Positions 16,631 through 24,846 of a DNA stretch of 64,000 nt are shown here, piece after piece (position 1 is the first letter of the stretch; every line of letters starts with the position of its first letter). This DNA comes from an uncultured Marinifilum sp. (lineage in GTDB: Bacteria > Bacteroidota > Bacteroidia > Bacteroidales > Marinifilaceae), in the NCBI RefSeq assembly GCF_963677195.1, contig NZ_OY781918.1, positions 2,406,923 to 2,470,922 on the forward strand, given 5' to 3'. The notes beneath the pieces were generated by a model. That model was given only the letters and a program-made list of their open reading frames with translations. It had not been told where the DNA came from and did no database searches. Position numbers and translations under genes: made by a program.

Positions 16631-16647
16631 TTACATTGGCAATGTAA
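16631..16647. promoter_or_regulatory. Perfect inverted repeat upstream of the Crp/Fnr gene
   Basis: TTACATT-GGC-AATGTAA is a perfect 17-base inverted repeat about 60 bases upstream of the predicted transcription start. It could be an autoregulatory operator, or a leftover 3' hairpin of the ABC permease gene ending 24 bases away (no T-run follows on the minus strand). Confidence 0.35.
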
Positions 16648-16670
16648 ATTTTATAAGTATATAGAATTGT

Positions 16671-17906
16671 TTACAGCATTTTCAGATAATTGCGTTTGAA
16701 TGCAATTACCGAAATTGTTGTAAGAACAGCGCCAATTCCTAATAATATCATCATTTTTGGCATGATATCGATCAAAGGTAATTGTCTCCAAAAAATATCA
16801 AAAAAGCCTTCCATGGCCCAATAATTAACCGAAATAACAGCAAGTTTTTTCATAATTACTGGCATAAAAAACAGTGGCATCATACTACCTCCAAGAGCCG
16901 AAATTACCAATATAATTAAGGTAGATAAACTTTCAACCTGCTTACGGCTTTTGCATACCGATGCCATAAAAATTCCAAAGCTTGAACAAGCTATGGCTGA
17001 GCAAAGTATCATTAATATTAATGCGGAAAGATTAATAAAAATATCTAAACCTAAAACCAACCAAGAGTAAATAAACATTATTGTAAGTTGCAGTACCGAT
17101 ATAAAAAGTGTGGACAGCATTTTGCCAAATAAAATTTCGGAAGGATTAATTGGAGTAATTAACAAGCGACGAAAAGTTCCATCTTCTTTTTCTTGTAGTA
17201 GGGTAGCTCCACTTGCCGAAACACTAAAGAGTAGCATCATTATTGCTATTCCGGCAATTGCTTGTACTAATCCTAAATTTCCGTTTTTTTCTTCGCTAAC
17301 TAAAGCAGTCATGGGAAGTTCCGAATTCTCTTCAATTTCTGATGATTCTTCTGAAGATTCAAATCCAATGAACTGTTCTTCCACTTTAGTTTGTATGTCG
17401 GTAATTTGAGAATTATTTAGATTAGGATTTTGCTCTTTTATCCAGTTGTTTACCTTGCCTTTTATTCCTTTTTTCATGGTAACACCAAATAAATTAGACC
17501 ATAAAGCTTGTTGCAATAATCCCATTTCAATTTCTCTGGCTTCATCGTAAAAAAGTTCCATTGGAATTTTTTTTCCGGAATCAACCGAATCCTGAAACCC
17601 TTTGTAAAGAACTAGTACAGCGCTATTTTTTCCTTTTCGTATTAATTCTTCGGCTTCCTTGTAGGGTTTGATAATTAAATTTAATCCATCCTCATTGTTC
17701 AATTCTGTATATACCTCTTTAGATAATTCAGTATTATCCTGATCGGAAAATAGAAGTGAGATTGGTCTAGATTCTTTTTTTGAGCCAATTCCACCATACA
17801 TTAATGCAAAAATGGTGATAAGTGCTATGGGAAGTAGTAGCGATAAGAAAACAGCTGTTTTATCTTTTAAATATCGCTTTATGCCTTTTAGTGCTATGGT
17901 AAACAT
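16671..17906 (-). CDS. ABC-2 type exporter permease
   Basis: A 411-residue membrane protein of the ABC-2 class: one N-terminal transmembrane helix (about residues 20-37), a large extracytoplasmic domain of about 170 residues rich in Glu and Ser, then five to six helices from about residue 210 to the C-terminus. This 1+5 layout with a large periplasmic loop is that of the YhhJ/NatB-like exporters. The cognate ATPase is the next gene upstream, 24 bases away. The substrate (a drug, sodium or lipid-linked compound) cannot be inferred. Confidence 0.8.
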   Translation of the reverse strand: MFTIALKGIKRYLKDKTAVFLSLLLPIALITIFALMYGGIGSKKESRPISLLFSDQDNTELSKEVYTELNNEDGLNLIIKPYKEAEELIRKGKNSAVLVLYKGFQDSVDSGKKIPMELFYDEAREIEMGLLQQALWSNLFGVTMKKGIKGKVNNWIKEQNPNLNNSQITDIQTKVEEQFIGFESSEESSEIEENSELPMTALVSEEKNGNLGLVQAIAGIAIMMLLFSVSASGATLLQEKEDGTFRRLLITPINPSEILFGKMLSTLFISVLQLTIMFIYSWLVLGLDIFINLSALILMILCSAIACSSFGIFMASVCKSRKQVESLSTLIILVISALGGSMMPLFFMPVIMKKLAVISVNYWAMEGFFDIFWRQLPLIDIMPKMMILLGIGAVLTTISVIAFKRNYLKML

Positions 17907-17930
17907 GAAAATAGATTTAGTGATGGGTAA

Positions 17931-18857
17931 TTAGTCTCTTAATGATTTTCCTGTTAATTCAAGGAAAATACTTTCTAAACTAAGACTTCGAATGTCGATT
18001 TTATCGATTAGAATATTTGATTGTACACAAGACTGAATTAGTTCCAGAAGATCGACATTAGCCTGAGAGCTTGAAAGAACTAGACTGTTATTGTTTAACT
18101 GAAGTTGCGTTTTGTATTTATTAAGTAAATCGGTCATGTTAGGCTTTTCAGCGTTTAAAAACTTAAGGTGAATTTCTTCTTTTGCCGCTGATGCTTTTTT
18201 TAATTGATCTAGATTTCCTTCTGCAATAAGCTTTCCTTCGTCGATAATACCAATCCGATCGCACAAGCGTTCTGCTTCCTCCATATAATGCGTGGTATAA
18301 ATTATTGTTAATCCACGAGAGTGAAGTTCTTCAATTACTTCAAAAATAAGATTTCTACTTTGCGGATCGATGCCTACGGTGGGCTCATCCATAAATACAA
18401 TTTCAGGTTCGTGAAGAAGTGCTGCAGCAATGTTTATTCTTCGTTTCATTCCTCCCGAATATGTTTTTATTTTGTGGTTTTTGCGATCTGTAAGTCCTAA
18501 AAAAAATAATAGATCATTGCATTTTTTCTGAAGTTTCTTGCCTTTTATTCCATACATTTCACCCCAGAATTTTAAATTTTCAATTGCAGTTAAATCTTCG
18601 TAAAGAGCAATTTCCTGAGGAACAACACCTATTAATTTCTTACAATCGGACAGGTTTTGGTATAGAGATTTTCCATTGTACAATATTTCGCCAGAATTGG
18701 GTCTTAAAAGAGAACTTAAGATGCTTATTGTGGTTGTTTTTCCCGCTCCGTTAGGGCCTAGCATTCCGTATAATTCTCCTTTTGAAATGTTAAGGTTTAA
18801 ATTGGATAATGCTTTTATATTTTTGTAGGATTTATTGAGATTTTTAACAGCTAGCAT
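17931..18857 (-). CDS. ABC exporter ATP-binding protein (NatA/DrrA-like)
   Basis: A 308-residue ABC ATPase. Walker A GPNGAGKTT (about residues 34-42), Q-loop VVPQEIALYED, signature YSGGMKRRINIA, Walker B IVFMDEPTVGID and switch His TTHYMEEAE are all present. The region after residue 220 is the usual DrrA-type C-terminal extension ending LESIFLELTGK. It is paired with the ABC-2 permease downstream as a two-gene operon and is distinct in sequence from the ATPase at 6379. Confidence 0.9.
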   Translation of the reverse strand: MLAVKNLNKSYKNIKALSNLNLNISKGELYGMLGPNGAGKTTTISILSSLLRPNSGEILYNGKSLYQNLSDCKKLIGVVPQEIALYEDLTAIENLKFWGEMYGIKGKKLQKKCNDLLFFLGLTDRKNHKIKTYSGGMKRRINIAAALLHEPEIVFMDEPTVGIDPQSRNLIFEVIEELHSRGLTIIYTTHYMEEAERLCDRIGIIDEGKLIAEGNLDQLKKASAAKEEIHLKFLNAEKPNMTDLLNKYKTQLQLNNNSLVLSSSQANVDLLELIQSCVQSNILIDKIDIRSLSLESIFLELTGKSLRD

Positions 18858-18924
18858 AGGGTTTACTTTGGATGTGTATTTATTTAGGCAATTTACACAA
18901 CTTTAAGTAAAATTGAAAGTAGGT

Positions 18925-21213
18925 TTACCGAAGAAGCGAGACATTGCCTTTTTTTAAGATTTTTCTGTTGTCTAAATAGGTAACTTCCAATATATAAATA
19001 TATACATCAATATCTTGAAGCTCTCCTTTATAAAAACCATCCCAACCTGTGTTTATATTTTTTGTTTCGAATAATTTTTGTCCCAAACGATTATATATTA
19101 TTAAGTGAGCATCTTTAAAATCGGTACCCCGAATAAATAATTTATCATTATGTCCATCTCCATTGGGCGTAAATGCTTTCGGAAGCCCTACAAAGGGATA
19201 GTCTTCTGCAAATCCAACTTCAATTGTATCTTGTGCAGAACAATTAAATTCGTTATTTACTTTCACCCAATATTTTCCTTCGGTATTTATCGATATTTTT
19301 TGAGTAATTTCTCCTGTCGACCATGTATAGAAACAACCTGGATTTCCTGCATCCAGAATAATTCCATCCTTAGGGTGGGATATAAAGTCTTTACCAAGAT
19401 TAATAATTGGAATGCTTAATGTATCAATATCAATGCAGTCCGATTCAATATTTCCGTTTGCATCTGTAACTTCAAGACATTGTGTTCCTGCTTTTTTTAA
19501 ATATATTTCAGGAGTATCATGTTTTAAATTTACCCAGTTATAACTAAGTGGATAAGTTGGATTCCCTTCTATTTGCACTGTAAGTAAAACAGAATCTCCT
19601 TTACAAATAGATTGATTTTCGCCAATAAAAACTCCAAATTTTTGACCATTTTTATAATCAATATAAATGGTGTCTTTATTTGAACAACCATATTGATCCG
19701 ATACCTCAACAATAAAAGGTCCACCGCTGTTAATCGTAATTTTTTGTGAATTTTGTCCATTATTCCAGATATAATCGGCACCAAAATTCTTAGCATCAAG
19801 CACTGCAGTTTCTCCTTCCCATAGAACAAAATCATCGCCTAAGTCGATAATTGGGTTAGCATGATAAATTACCTTAGTACTGTCGGTTTTAATAAACCCA
19901 TCGGTATCGCTAACCGTGAGAATGTAATTTCCTTCCTTCTCTATGGGAATGCTTTTATTTGTAGATCCGTTATTCCACTTAAATGTATAGGCTTGATTAA
20001 TGGATAGTTTTGGGCTTAAACTTGTCTTTTGTTCTCCACACATGTGAAGTATGTCGGGTAATTCGAGCGAGAAAAGATCTTCTTGAGTTTTTGCTTTAAA
20101 AGATTTAAAGTTTGAGCATCCAAAGGCCGATGTTTTTACAACTGAATATTCTCCCGTTTCCAACAATGTAAACGAACTGTTCGTCGATCCATCGTTCCAT
20201 AAATAATTACAGTTTTCAGAATAAATGTCAATTACAGAATTATCCTTATTCAAGATAATACGATCGGTAATATTAATTTCAGGAGGATCATGAACTATTA
20301 CATCAATATTTGCCGATATAGTCTGATTATCATTTAAATCGGTAATATTTACGGTGTAATTTCCTTCTTTGCTTACAATTATAGATTTACTTGTATCCAT
20401 AGTATTCCATTTATAAGAATATTGCGATGGTAAATCTGTTTTGGCGTAAAGTGTAATTGTATCTCCTTTGCAAATATGTTTGGTTTCGCCTAAATCTATA
20501 TTAAATTTTTTTACGGTCTCAATTCCTGCATAAATAGTATCGCTATTGCAGCCAAAACCATCGGTTTCTATTAATTTTAAAATGTGAGCACCTTCTTTTT
20601 CCGGCCACTTTACAGTAAGATTAAGCTTTTGATTCTCTGCTGATTCTTTAATATTATTATCGAGTAATTTAGCTCCTTCAGGAAGTAAAACCGAATAGCT
20701 TGAATACTTTCCTATTATGGCAGAATAATTTTGTTCTGATTTTGTTTTTGCTTTAGGATAATAGTCTTCTATTTCAGGGCTAGGTAAAGGTAGTATTTGT
20801 ATTGTTGTTGATTCGTAACCTTTGGCTATATTTATTGGAGTTAAATCTTCGTACCAAGCCTTTTTTAACTCAATAGTGTAGTTTTTAATTTTACCGCTAT
20901 AATTTTTTAAAAGTAAGGAGATATTGTATTTTGAAAGTTGTATTGCATTTTTGCTATCCAAAACCATTGAAGGGCTGTTATTAATGGAATAGCTAACAAA
21001 CCATTTTTTATTTTCGGGACCCTCTATTTGAATTTTAATTTCTTGTTCGGGAAGAACAATGCCATTATTAGCTGAACAATACATCACCTGATGGCTCGAT
21101 TTTATCTTAACTTCTTTGGTTTGAGAGAATAATAAATTGGGCATTAAAATACCGATGAGAATTAAGATTGTTCTCATGCGATATTGTTTTAATATACTTT
21201 TAACATCTATCAT
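18925..21213 (-). CDS. Cell-surface repeat protein with CHU_C (T9SS type B) C-terminal domain
   Basis: A 762-residue exported protein. The first residues (MIDVKSILKQYR) are probably not translated: a start at Met13 (base 21177) puts the signal peptide RTILILIGILMPNLLFSQ at the N-terminus. From about residue 240 to 675 there are six similar Ig-like repeats with a YxW-x(2)-G core and a GxYxVxVxDxxGC end, for example YIWNNGQNSQKITI and YTWSTGEITQKISI. The last 85 residues are a gliding-motility-associated CHU_C domain (PKAFTPNGDGHNDKLFI; NRLGQKLFE; GWDGFYKG), a signal for type IX secretion. It should act as a surface adhesin or scaffold; the ligand is unknown. Confidence 0.85.
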   Translation of the reverse strand: MIDVKSILKQYRMRTILILIGILMPNLLFSQTKEVKIKSSHQVMYCSANNGIVLPEQEIKIQIEGPENKKWFVSYSINNSPSMVLDSKNAIQLSKYNISLLLKNYSGKIKNYTIELKKAWYEDLTPINIAKGYESTTIQILPLPSPEIEDYYPKAKTKSEQNYSAIIGKYSSYSVLLPEGAKLLDNNIKESAENQKLNLTVKWPEKEGAHILKLIETDGFGCNSDTIYAGIETVKKFNIDLGETKHICKGDTITLYAKTDLPSQYSYKWNTMDTSKSIIVSKEGNYTVNITDLNDNQTISANIDVIVHDPPEINITDRIILNKDNSVIDIYSENCNYLWNDGSTNSSFTLLETGEYSVVKTSAFGCSNFKSFKAKTQEDLFSLELPDILHMCGEQKTSLSPKLSINQAYTFKWNNGSTNKSIPIEKEGNYILTVSDTDGFIKTDSTKVIYHANPIIDLGDDFVLWEGETAVLDAKNFGADYIWNNGQNSQKITINSGGPFIVEVSDQYGCSNKDTIYIDYKNGQKFGVFIGENQSICKGDSVLLTVQIEGNPTYPLSYNWVNLKHDTPEIYLKKAGTQCLEVTDANGNIESDCIDIDTLSIPIINLGKDFISHPKDGIILDAGNPGCFYTWSTGEITQKISINTEGKYWVKVNNEFNCSAQDTIEVGFAEDYPFVGLPKAFTPNGDGHNDKLFIRGTDFKDAHLIIYNRLGQKLFETKNINTGWDGFYKGELQDIDVYIYILEVTYLDNRKILKKGNVSLLR

Positions 21214-21405
21214 TCTTTAAAAAACAACTTGCTTATTCAGTAATTTTGTATTTTAATTCTGCTATAAATATACTTTAAAAAAAGCAAAATAGAAATTTAA
21301 TCACAAATAATAGGTTATTAATCACAATATGTCAACTATTCATCAATATGTATTTTTAACTTAGGATACACCTTTTGACTATGTTCTACGCAAAAAAATA
21401 AAATG

Positions 21406-21421
21406 TGTAACATCGGTTACA
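21406..21421. promoter_or_regulatory. Crp/Fnr-type operator TGTAAC-N4-GTTACA
   Basis: TGTAACATCGGTTACA is a perfect inverted repeat with the 16-base spacing of Crp/Fnr-family sites. It is centred at 21413.5, about 40 bases upstream of the transcription start implied by the TACATTTG box at 21443, the position of a class II activator. The adjacent divergent gene would have it about 200 bases upstream. Which regulator binds is unknown; the Crp/Fnr gene at 15852 is the only candidate in the window. Confidence 0.6.
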
Positions 21422-21442
21422 GTTTTTTTTTTTGCATAGGTC

Positions 21443-21450
21443 TACATTTG
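21443..21450 (+). promoter_or_regulatory. -7 promoter box of the metal-handling-like cluster
   Basis: TACATTTG is an exact match to TAnnTTTG. Transcription would start near 21454, giving a leader of about 28 bases. No good -33 TTTG exists at the usual spacing, which fits an activator-dependent promoter. Confidence 0.6.
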
Positions 21451-21481
21451 TATCAGAAAATCATTAAAAATCTTTTTCAAG

Positions 21482-22771
21482 ATGGAGAATCAATATTTTA
21501 GTACCACAGATAGTTTGCTTGATATTTGTACAAAATATCCCGAAACGGTAAAAATTTTCGTTTCGAACGGATTCAAGCAATTGGAGGATGAGAAGAAGAG
21601 AGCTCTTTTTGGTAAATCACTTTCTCTGGAGATGGCCTTAAAGATGAAGAAATTAAATGTGGATACTTTTACTGATTTACTGGTAGAAGGAATTGATTTG
21701 AACCGCAAACAAGTTGATGGTGATTTAAATCAGAATACCAAAGAACAAAAGGCAGATTCGGTGCATATTCAAGGATTACTTCCTTGTCCGGTTCGCGTTC
21801 CTTTGGTTGAAGGAATTGAAGGGTTTATTGCTGATTATGAACAGAAAAACGATAACGAAATTGTTTATGATCTAAAGGCTGCTTCAATGGGGTTAGATTG
21901 GCTAATTGATGATGTAATTAACCAAGAAAACACAGATAATTTAGCCGATATTTTTATTTCTGCGGGCTTCGATTTGTTTTTCGATGATAAATTAATGGGG
22001 AAGTTCAAAAAACAAGGGGTATTTAAAGATAGTACAGGTTTCGATCGTTTAAATAAAGATTTCGATAACGATGATATTTGTTTGAAAGATCCTCAAGGGC
22101 ATTATTCTATGATTGGTGTGGTGCCAGCGGTTTTCCTCGTAAATAAAGATGAATTAGGCGATAGACCAGTTCCTCGTACCTGGGCAGATATTTTTAAGCC
22201 AGAATTTAAAAGAAGTGTGAGTTTGCCAATTAGCGATTTCGATTTGTTCAACTCAATGTTGTTGCATATTTACAAAGTATACGGAGAAGAAGGAGTGAAA
22301 GGATTAGGAACTTGCTTGTTAGAGAGTATGCATCCATCGCAAATGGTAAAATCTCATACTAAAAAAAATCAGAAGCCAGCCATTACTATTATGCCTTACT
22401 TTTTTACCAAAATGGTAAAAGTAGGTGGCCCAATGATAGCCGTTTGGCCAGAAGATGGTGCGATAATAAGCCCGATTTTTATGTTGACAAAGAAAGATAG
22501 ATTGGAAAAAACTCAGCCAGTAATTGATTTCTTTGCATCAGAAAAAGTTGGTGAAATTCTTTCTCATCAGGGTTTGTTCCCAAGTATTAATCCGAATATT
22601 GATAATCGATTACCTGAACAAAATAAGTTTATGTGGCTGGGTTGGGATTATATTAATAACAACGATATTGGTAGTATGATTAAGAAATGTGAAGGAATTT
22701 TTAATAAAGCCATTCAGGATGAATCCTATGCAAACCTGGGACCGCTAAATTACGTACCAAAGAAAGATTAA
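21482..22771 (+). CDS. Cytosolic substrate-binding-protein-like protein with N-terminal DUF1858-like domain
   Basis: A 429-residue protein with no signal peptide or transmembrane segment. Residues about 6-70 look like a DUF1858-type helical domain (DSLLDICTKYPETVKIFVSNGF), but without the Cys-x-x-Cys usually found after it. From about residue 97 the protein follows the pattern of periplasmic iron- or spermidine-type solute-binding proteins (VYDLKAASMGLDWLIDDV; VPAVFLVNKDEL; RTWADIFKPEF; a late PVIDFFASEKVGEIL). A binding-protein fold kept in the cytosol is unusual and suggests a soluble cargo carrier or sensor. Cys16 and the PCPVR cysteine near residue 102 are the most obvious ligand candidates. 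It is the first gene of a four-gene set. The function is not known to me. Confidence 0.7.
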   Translation: MENQYFSTTDSLLDICTKYPETVKIFVSNGFKQLEDEKKRALFGKSLSLEMALKMKKLNVDTFTDLLVEGIDLNRKQVDGDLNQNTKEQKADSVHIQGLLPCPVRVPLVEGIEGFIADYEQKNDNEIVYDLKAASMGLDWLIDDVINQENTDNLADIFISAGFDLFFDDKLMGKFKKQGVFKDSTGFDRLNKDFDNDDICLKDPQGHYSMIGVVPAVFLVNKDELGDRPVPRTWADIFKPEFKRSVSLPISDFDLFNSMLLHIYKVYGEEGVKGLGTCLLESMHPSQMVKSHTKKNQKPAITIMPYFFTKMVKVGGPMIAVWPEDGAIISPIFMLTKKDRLEKTQPVIDFFASEKVGEILSHQGLFPSINPNIDNRLPEQNKFMWLGWDYINNNDIGSMIKKCEGIFNKAIQDESYANLGPLNYVPKKD

Positions 22772-22773
22772 TA

Positions 22774-22786
22774 ATTGTCAGACAAT
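22774..22786. other. Small palindrome between cluster genes 1 and 2
   Basis: ATTGTC-A-GACAAT starts three bases after the stop codon of the first gene and is followed at once by the palindrome AGTC-G-GACT. There is no T-run, so it is not an evident terminator; an mRNA processing site or operator is possible. Confidence 0.3.
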
Positions 22787-22835
22787 AGTCGGACTGCATA
22801 TTATGTAATTTTTGAATATTTAAACAACACCAGAT

Positions 22836-23543
22836 ATGAACTTAGTTACAGTTTCAGGACCTCCTTCATCGGGAAAAACAGCAGTGATTTTAAAAACCAT
22901 CGATTCTTTTCAGAAACGTGGTTTAGAGGTTGGAGTGGTAAAATTCGATTGTCTTTATACCGATGATGATATTTTATACGAAAAAGCAGGAGTAAAAGTA
23001 AAGAAAGGATTGTCTGGATCTCTTTGTCCCGATCATTATTTCGTAAGTAATATAGAGGAAGTTACCCAGTGGGGAATTAAAGAGGGTTTGGATATTTTGA
23101 TCACCGAAAGTGCAGGTTTGTGTAACCGTTGTTCTCCTTATGTGAAAAGTGTAACCGCTGTTTGTGTGATAGATAACCTTAGTGGTATCAATACTCCTAA
23201 GAAAATTGGGCCGATGTTGAAATCTGCTGATATCGTAATTATCACAAAAGGAGATATTGTATCTCAGGCGGAAAGAGAAGTGTTCGCTTCGAGAGTAAAT
23301 ACAGTGAATCCGGGTGCAAGCATTATGCATGTGAATGGATTAACTGGGCAGGGAGCTTATGAATTAAGCACATTGTTGTACGATGAAAAAATTGAGGTGA
23401 AAACTTTGGTTGGTGAAAAACTTAGATTCTCTATGCCATCGGCTCTTTGTTCATACTGTTTAGGAGAAACCAGAATTGGTGAGAGTTACCAAATGGGTAA
23501 TGTAAGAAAGATCGATATGGAAGATAAAAAGGGGAAAAGGTAA
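22836..23543 (+). CDS. HypB/UreG-like G3E family GTPase
   Basis: A 235-residue cytosolic P-loop GTPase. Motifs in order: P-loop GPPSSGKT (residues 8-15); switch region FDC (37-39); SGSLCPDHY (Cys64-Pro, where HypB has CHLD and UreG has a CPH-type motif); a Walker-B-like strand ITESAGLCNRCSP (Glu91, Cys96, Cys99), which parallels the IENVGNLVCP strand of HypB; TKGD (137-140) for guanine specificity; and a C-terminal pair Cys205-x2-Cys208 in CSYCLGETRIG. G3E enzymes use GTP to drive insertion of nickel, cobalt or other metallocofactors into client enzymes. The three Cys sites suggest metal binding. No client enzyme is encoded nearby. It is not standard HypB: the N-terminal His-rich region is absent. 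Confidence 0.8.
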   Translation: MNLVTVSGPPSSGKTAVILKTIDSFQKRGLEVGVVKFDCLYTDDDILYEKAGVKVKKGLSGSLCPDHYFVSNIEEVTQWGIKEGLDILITESAGLCNRCSPYVKSVTAVCVIDNLSGINTPKKIGPMLKSADIVIITKGDIVSQAEREVFASRVNTVNPGASIMHVNGLTGQGAYELSTLLYDEKIEVKTLVGEKLRFSMPSALCSYCLGETRIGESYQMGNVRKIDMEDKKGKR

Positions 23544-23611
23544 AAGTTTAAAGTAAATAAGTCCAAATAACTAGCAAGCTGTTTTAGTTGGAGGATTAAA
23601 AAAGCAAGAAC

Positions 23612-24640
23612 ATGATTTCGATACAAGATATACAAGACCAAACAATTGCCGATTTATTTGAGCAATATCCTTTCCTTCCGGGATTTTTTGAAGAAAACAC
23701 TTTGGAGGTCGATGGACAAATAGACGAAAGCTTAGATGATTTTTTGAAGATTCTCGATGATGAAGAAGAGAAGGAAAATCGAGCAATGGATAAAACTCAG
23801 GTAATGGAATCTATGGCGGAGTACATTACACAAATGCTGGAATTCCTTGGTGAAGATGAGGATGAAGGAGTGAATAGCATTACCCTTTTGCCTGGAACCA
23901 ATAAATCGGGTGAGAAGGAAGAATTTAAAGAGCTAACCATTAATAAAAGCGAGATTGTTTGTATTGTTGGTCCTACCGGATCGGGAAAGAGTCGCTTGTT
24001 AGCCGATATCGAGTGGGTAGCACAGAATGATACTCCAACATCCAGAACGATTTTGGTAAATGGAGAGAAAGGCGATAAAAAATGGCGCGTAACATCAGGA
24101 CACAAACTGGTTGCCCAGCTATCTCAGAACATGAACTTTGTAATGGACCTTTCGGTTTATGAGTTTATCGAATTGCATGCACAAAGCCGTTTGGTTGAGG
24201 ATGTTGAAGGCGTAATCAATAAGATATTTGAACAGGCGAATAATTTAGCTGGTGAAAAGTTTAGTTTAGATACTCCCATTACAAGCTTGAGTGGCGGTCA
24301 GTCAAGAGCCTTAATGATTGCCGATACAGCTATTTTAAGTAAGTCGCCAATTATCTTGATAGATGAGATTGAGAATGCAGGTATTGATCGTAAAAAAGCT
24401 TTGGAACTATTAGTAGGGGAAGAGAAAATTGTATTAATGGCAACTCACGATCCAATTTTAGCTTTAATGGGCGATCGAAGAATTGTAATTAAAAACGGAG
24501 GAATTCATAAGGTAATTGATACCAGTGGCGAAGAGCAAAACTTGCTTTCCGAACTGGAAAGAGTGGATTCTGTAATACAAAATATGAGAACTCGTCTTCG
24601 TCAAGGTGAAATTATTCGTAAAGAAGACATAGGTTTTTAA
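23612..24640 (+). CDS. Soluble ABC-type ATPase with N-terminal DUF1858-like domain
   Basis: A 342-residue protein. Residues about 8-52 resemble the DUF1858-like domain of the first cluster protein (TIADLFEQYPFLPGFFEENT). An acidic linker (about 50-115, rich in Asp and Glu) follows. The ABC ATPase domain then shows Walker A GPTGSGKS (about residue 119), signature LSGGQSRALMIAD (about 226), Walker B PIILIDEIENAG (about 247) and switch His MATHDP (about 278). No transmembrane segment exists, and no permease gene is adjacent, so it is not an ordinary transporter subunit. Like SufC-type or RNase-L-inhibitor-type ATPases it may drive an assembly reaction. Preceding intergenic gap: 68 bases. Confidence 0.8.
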   Translation: MISIQDIQDQTIADLFEQYPFLPGFFEENTLEVDGQIDESLDDFLKILDDEEEKENRAMDKTQVMESMAEYITQMLEFLGEDEDEGVNSITLLPGTNKSGEKEEFKELTINKSEIVCIVGPTGSGKSRLLADIEWVAQNDTPTSRTILVNGEKGDKKWRVTSGHKLVAQLSQNMNFVMDLSVYEFIELHAQSRLVEDVEGVINKIFEQANNLAGEKFSLDTPITSLSGGQSRALMIADTAILSKSPIILIDEIENAGIDRKKALELLVGEEKIVLMATHDPILALMGDRRIVIKNGGIHKVIDTSGEEQNLLSELERVDSVIQNMRTRLRQGEIIRKEDIGF

Positions 24641-24665
24641 TTAATAATGATGAATTATTAATTAA
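24637..24665. other. AT-rich palindrome at the end of the ABC gene
   Basis: Twelve-base arms, TTAATTAATAAT and its complement, surround GATGA and overlap the stop codon at 24638. It would form a weak hairpin at the 3' end of the ABC open reading frame, dividing the cluster transcript from the last gene. Confidence 0.4.
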
Positions 24666-24715
24666 GAATTAGGATAGACCTGAAAATTTATTTGAGAATA
24701 GAAGATTAGGTGAAT

Positions 24716-24755
24716 TCTCCCTTTTTAAGGGGAGATGGCGACAGCCAGAGGGGTG
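24716..24755. repeat. Candidate interspersed repeat inside the cluster
   Basis: TCTCCCTTTTTAAGGGGAGA (24716-24735) is an imperfect inverted repeat followed by a G-rich tail ending near GAGGGGTGATGAAAG. This form is reminiscent of repeats scattered in Bacteroidota genomes. It occupies the 206-base gap between the ABC gene and the zinc-ribbon gene. A second copy in this window was not found. Confidence 0.4.
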
Positions 24756-24797
24756 ATGAAAGTTGAAATATAGAAAGTAAGAATATAAATAAAACAT

Positions 24798-24838
24798 AGA
24801 ATTGAAGAGTACTATTTCTCAATTCTAATAACAGGAGG
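24798..24838 (+). promoter_or_regulatory. Leader hairpin plus strong Shine-Dalgarno before the zinc-ribbon gene
   Basis: An 8-bp perfect inverted repeat (AGAATTGA, 24798-24805; TCAATTCT, 24819-24826) is followed by AGGAGG at 24833-24838, eight bases before the ATG at 24847. A consensus Shine-Dalgarno is rare in this genome segment and fixes the start codon. The hairpin just upstream could modulate ribosome access. Confidence 0.6.
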
Positions 24839-24846
24839 AAATTATT

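Noticed and set aside
21482..22771. First cluster gene as an ordinary periplasmic ABC importer subunit
   Set aside because: There is no signal peptide or lipobox, its N-terminus is a DUF1858-like domain, and no permease gene is present.
22974..23330. 118-residue minus-strand open frame across the GTPase gene
   Set aside because: It is antisense to a gene with intact P-loop and TKGD motifs, and its His/Arg-rich text shows no domain.
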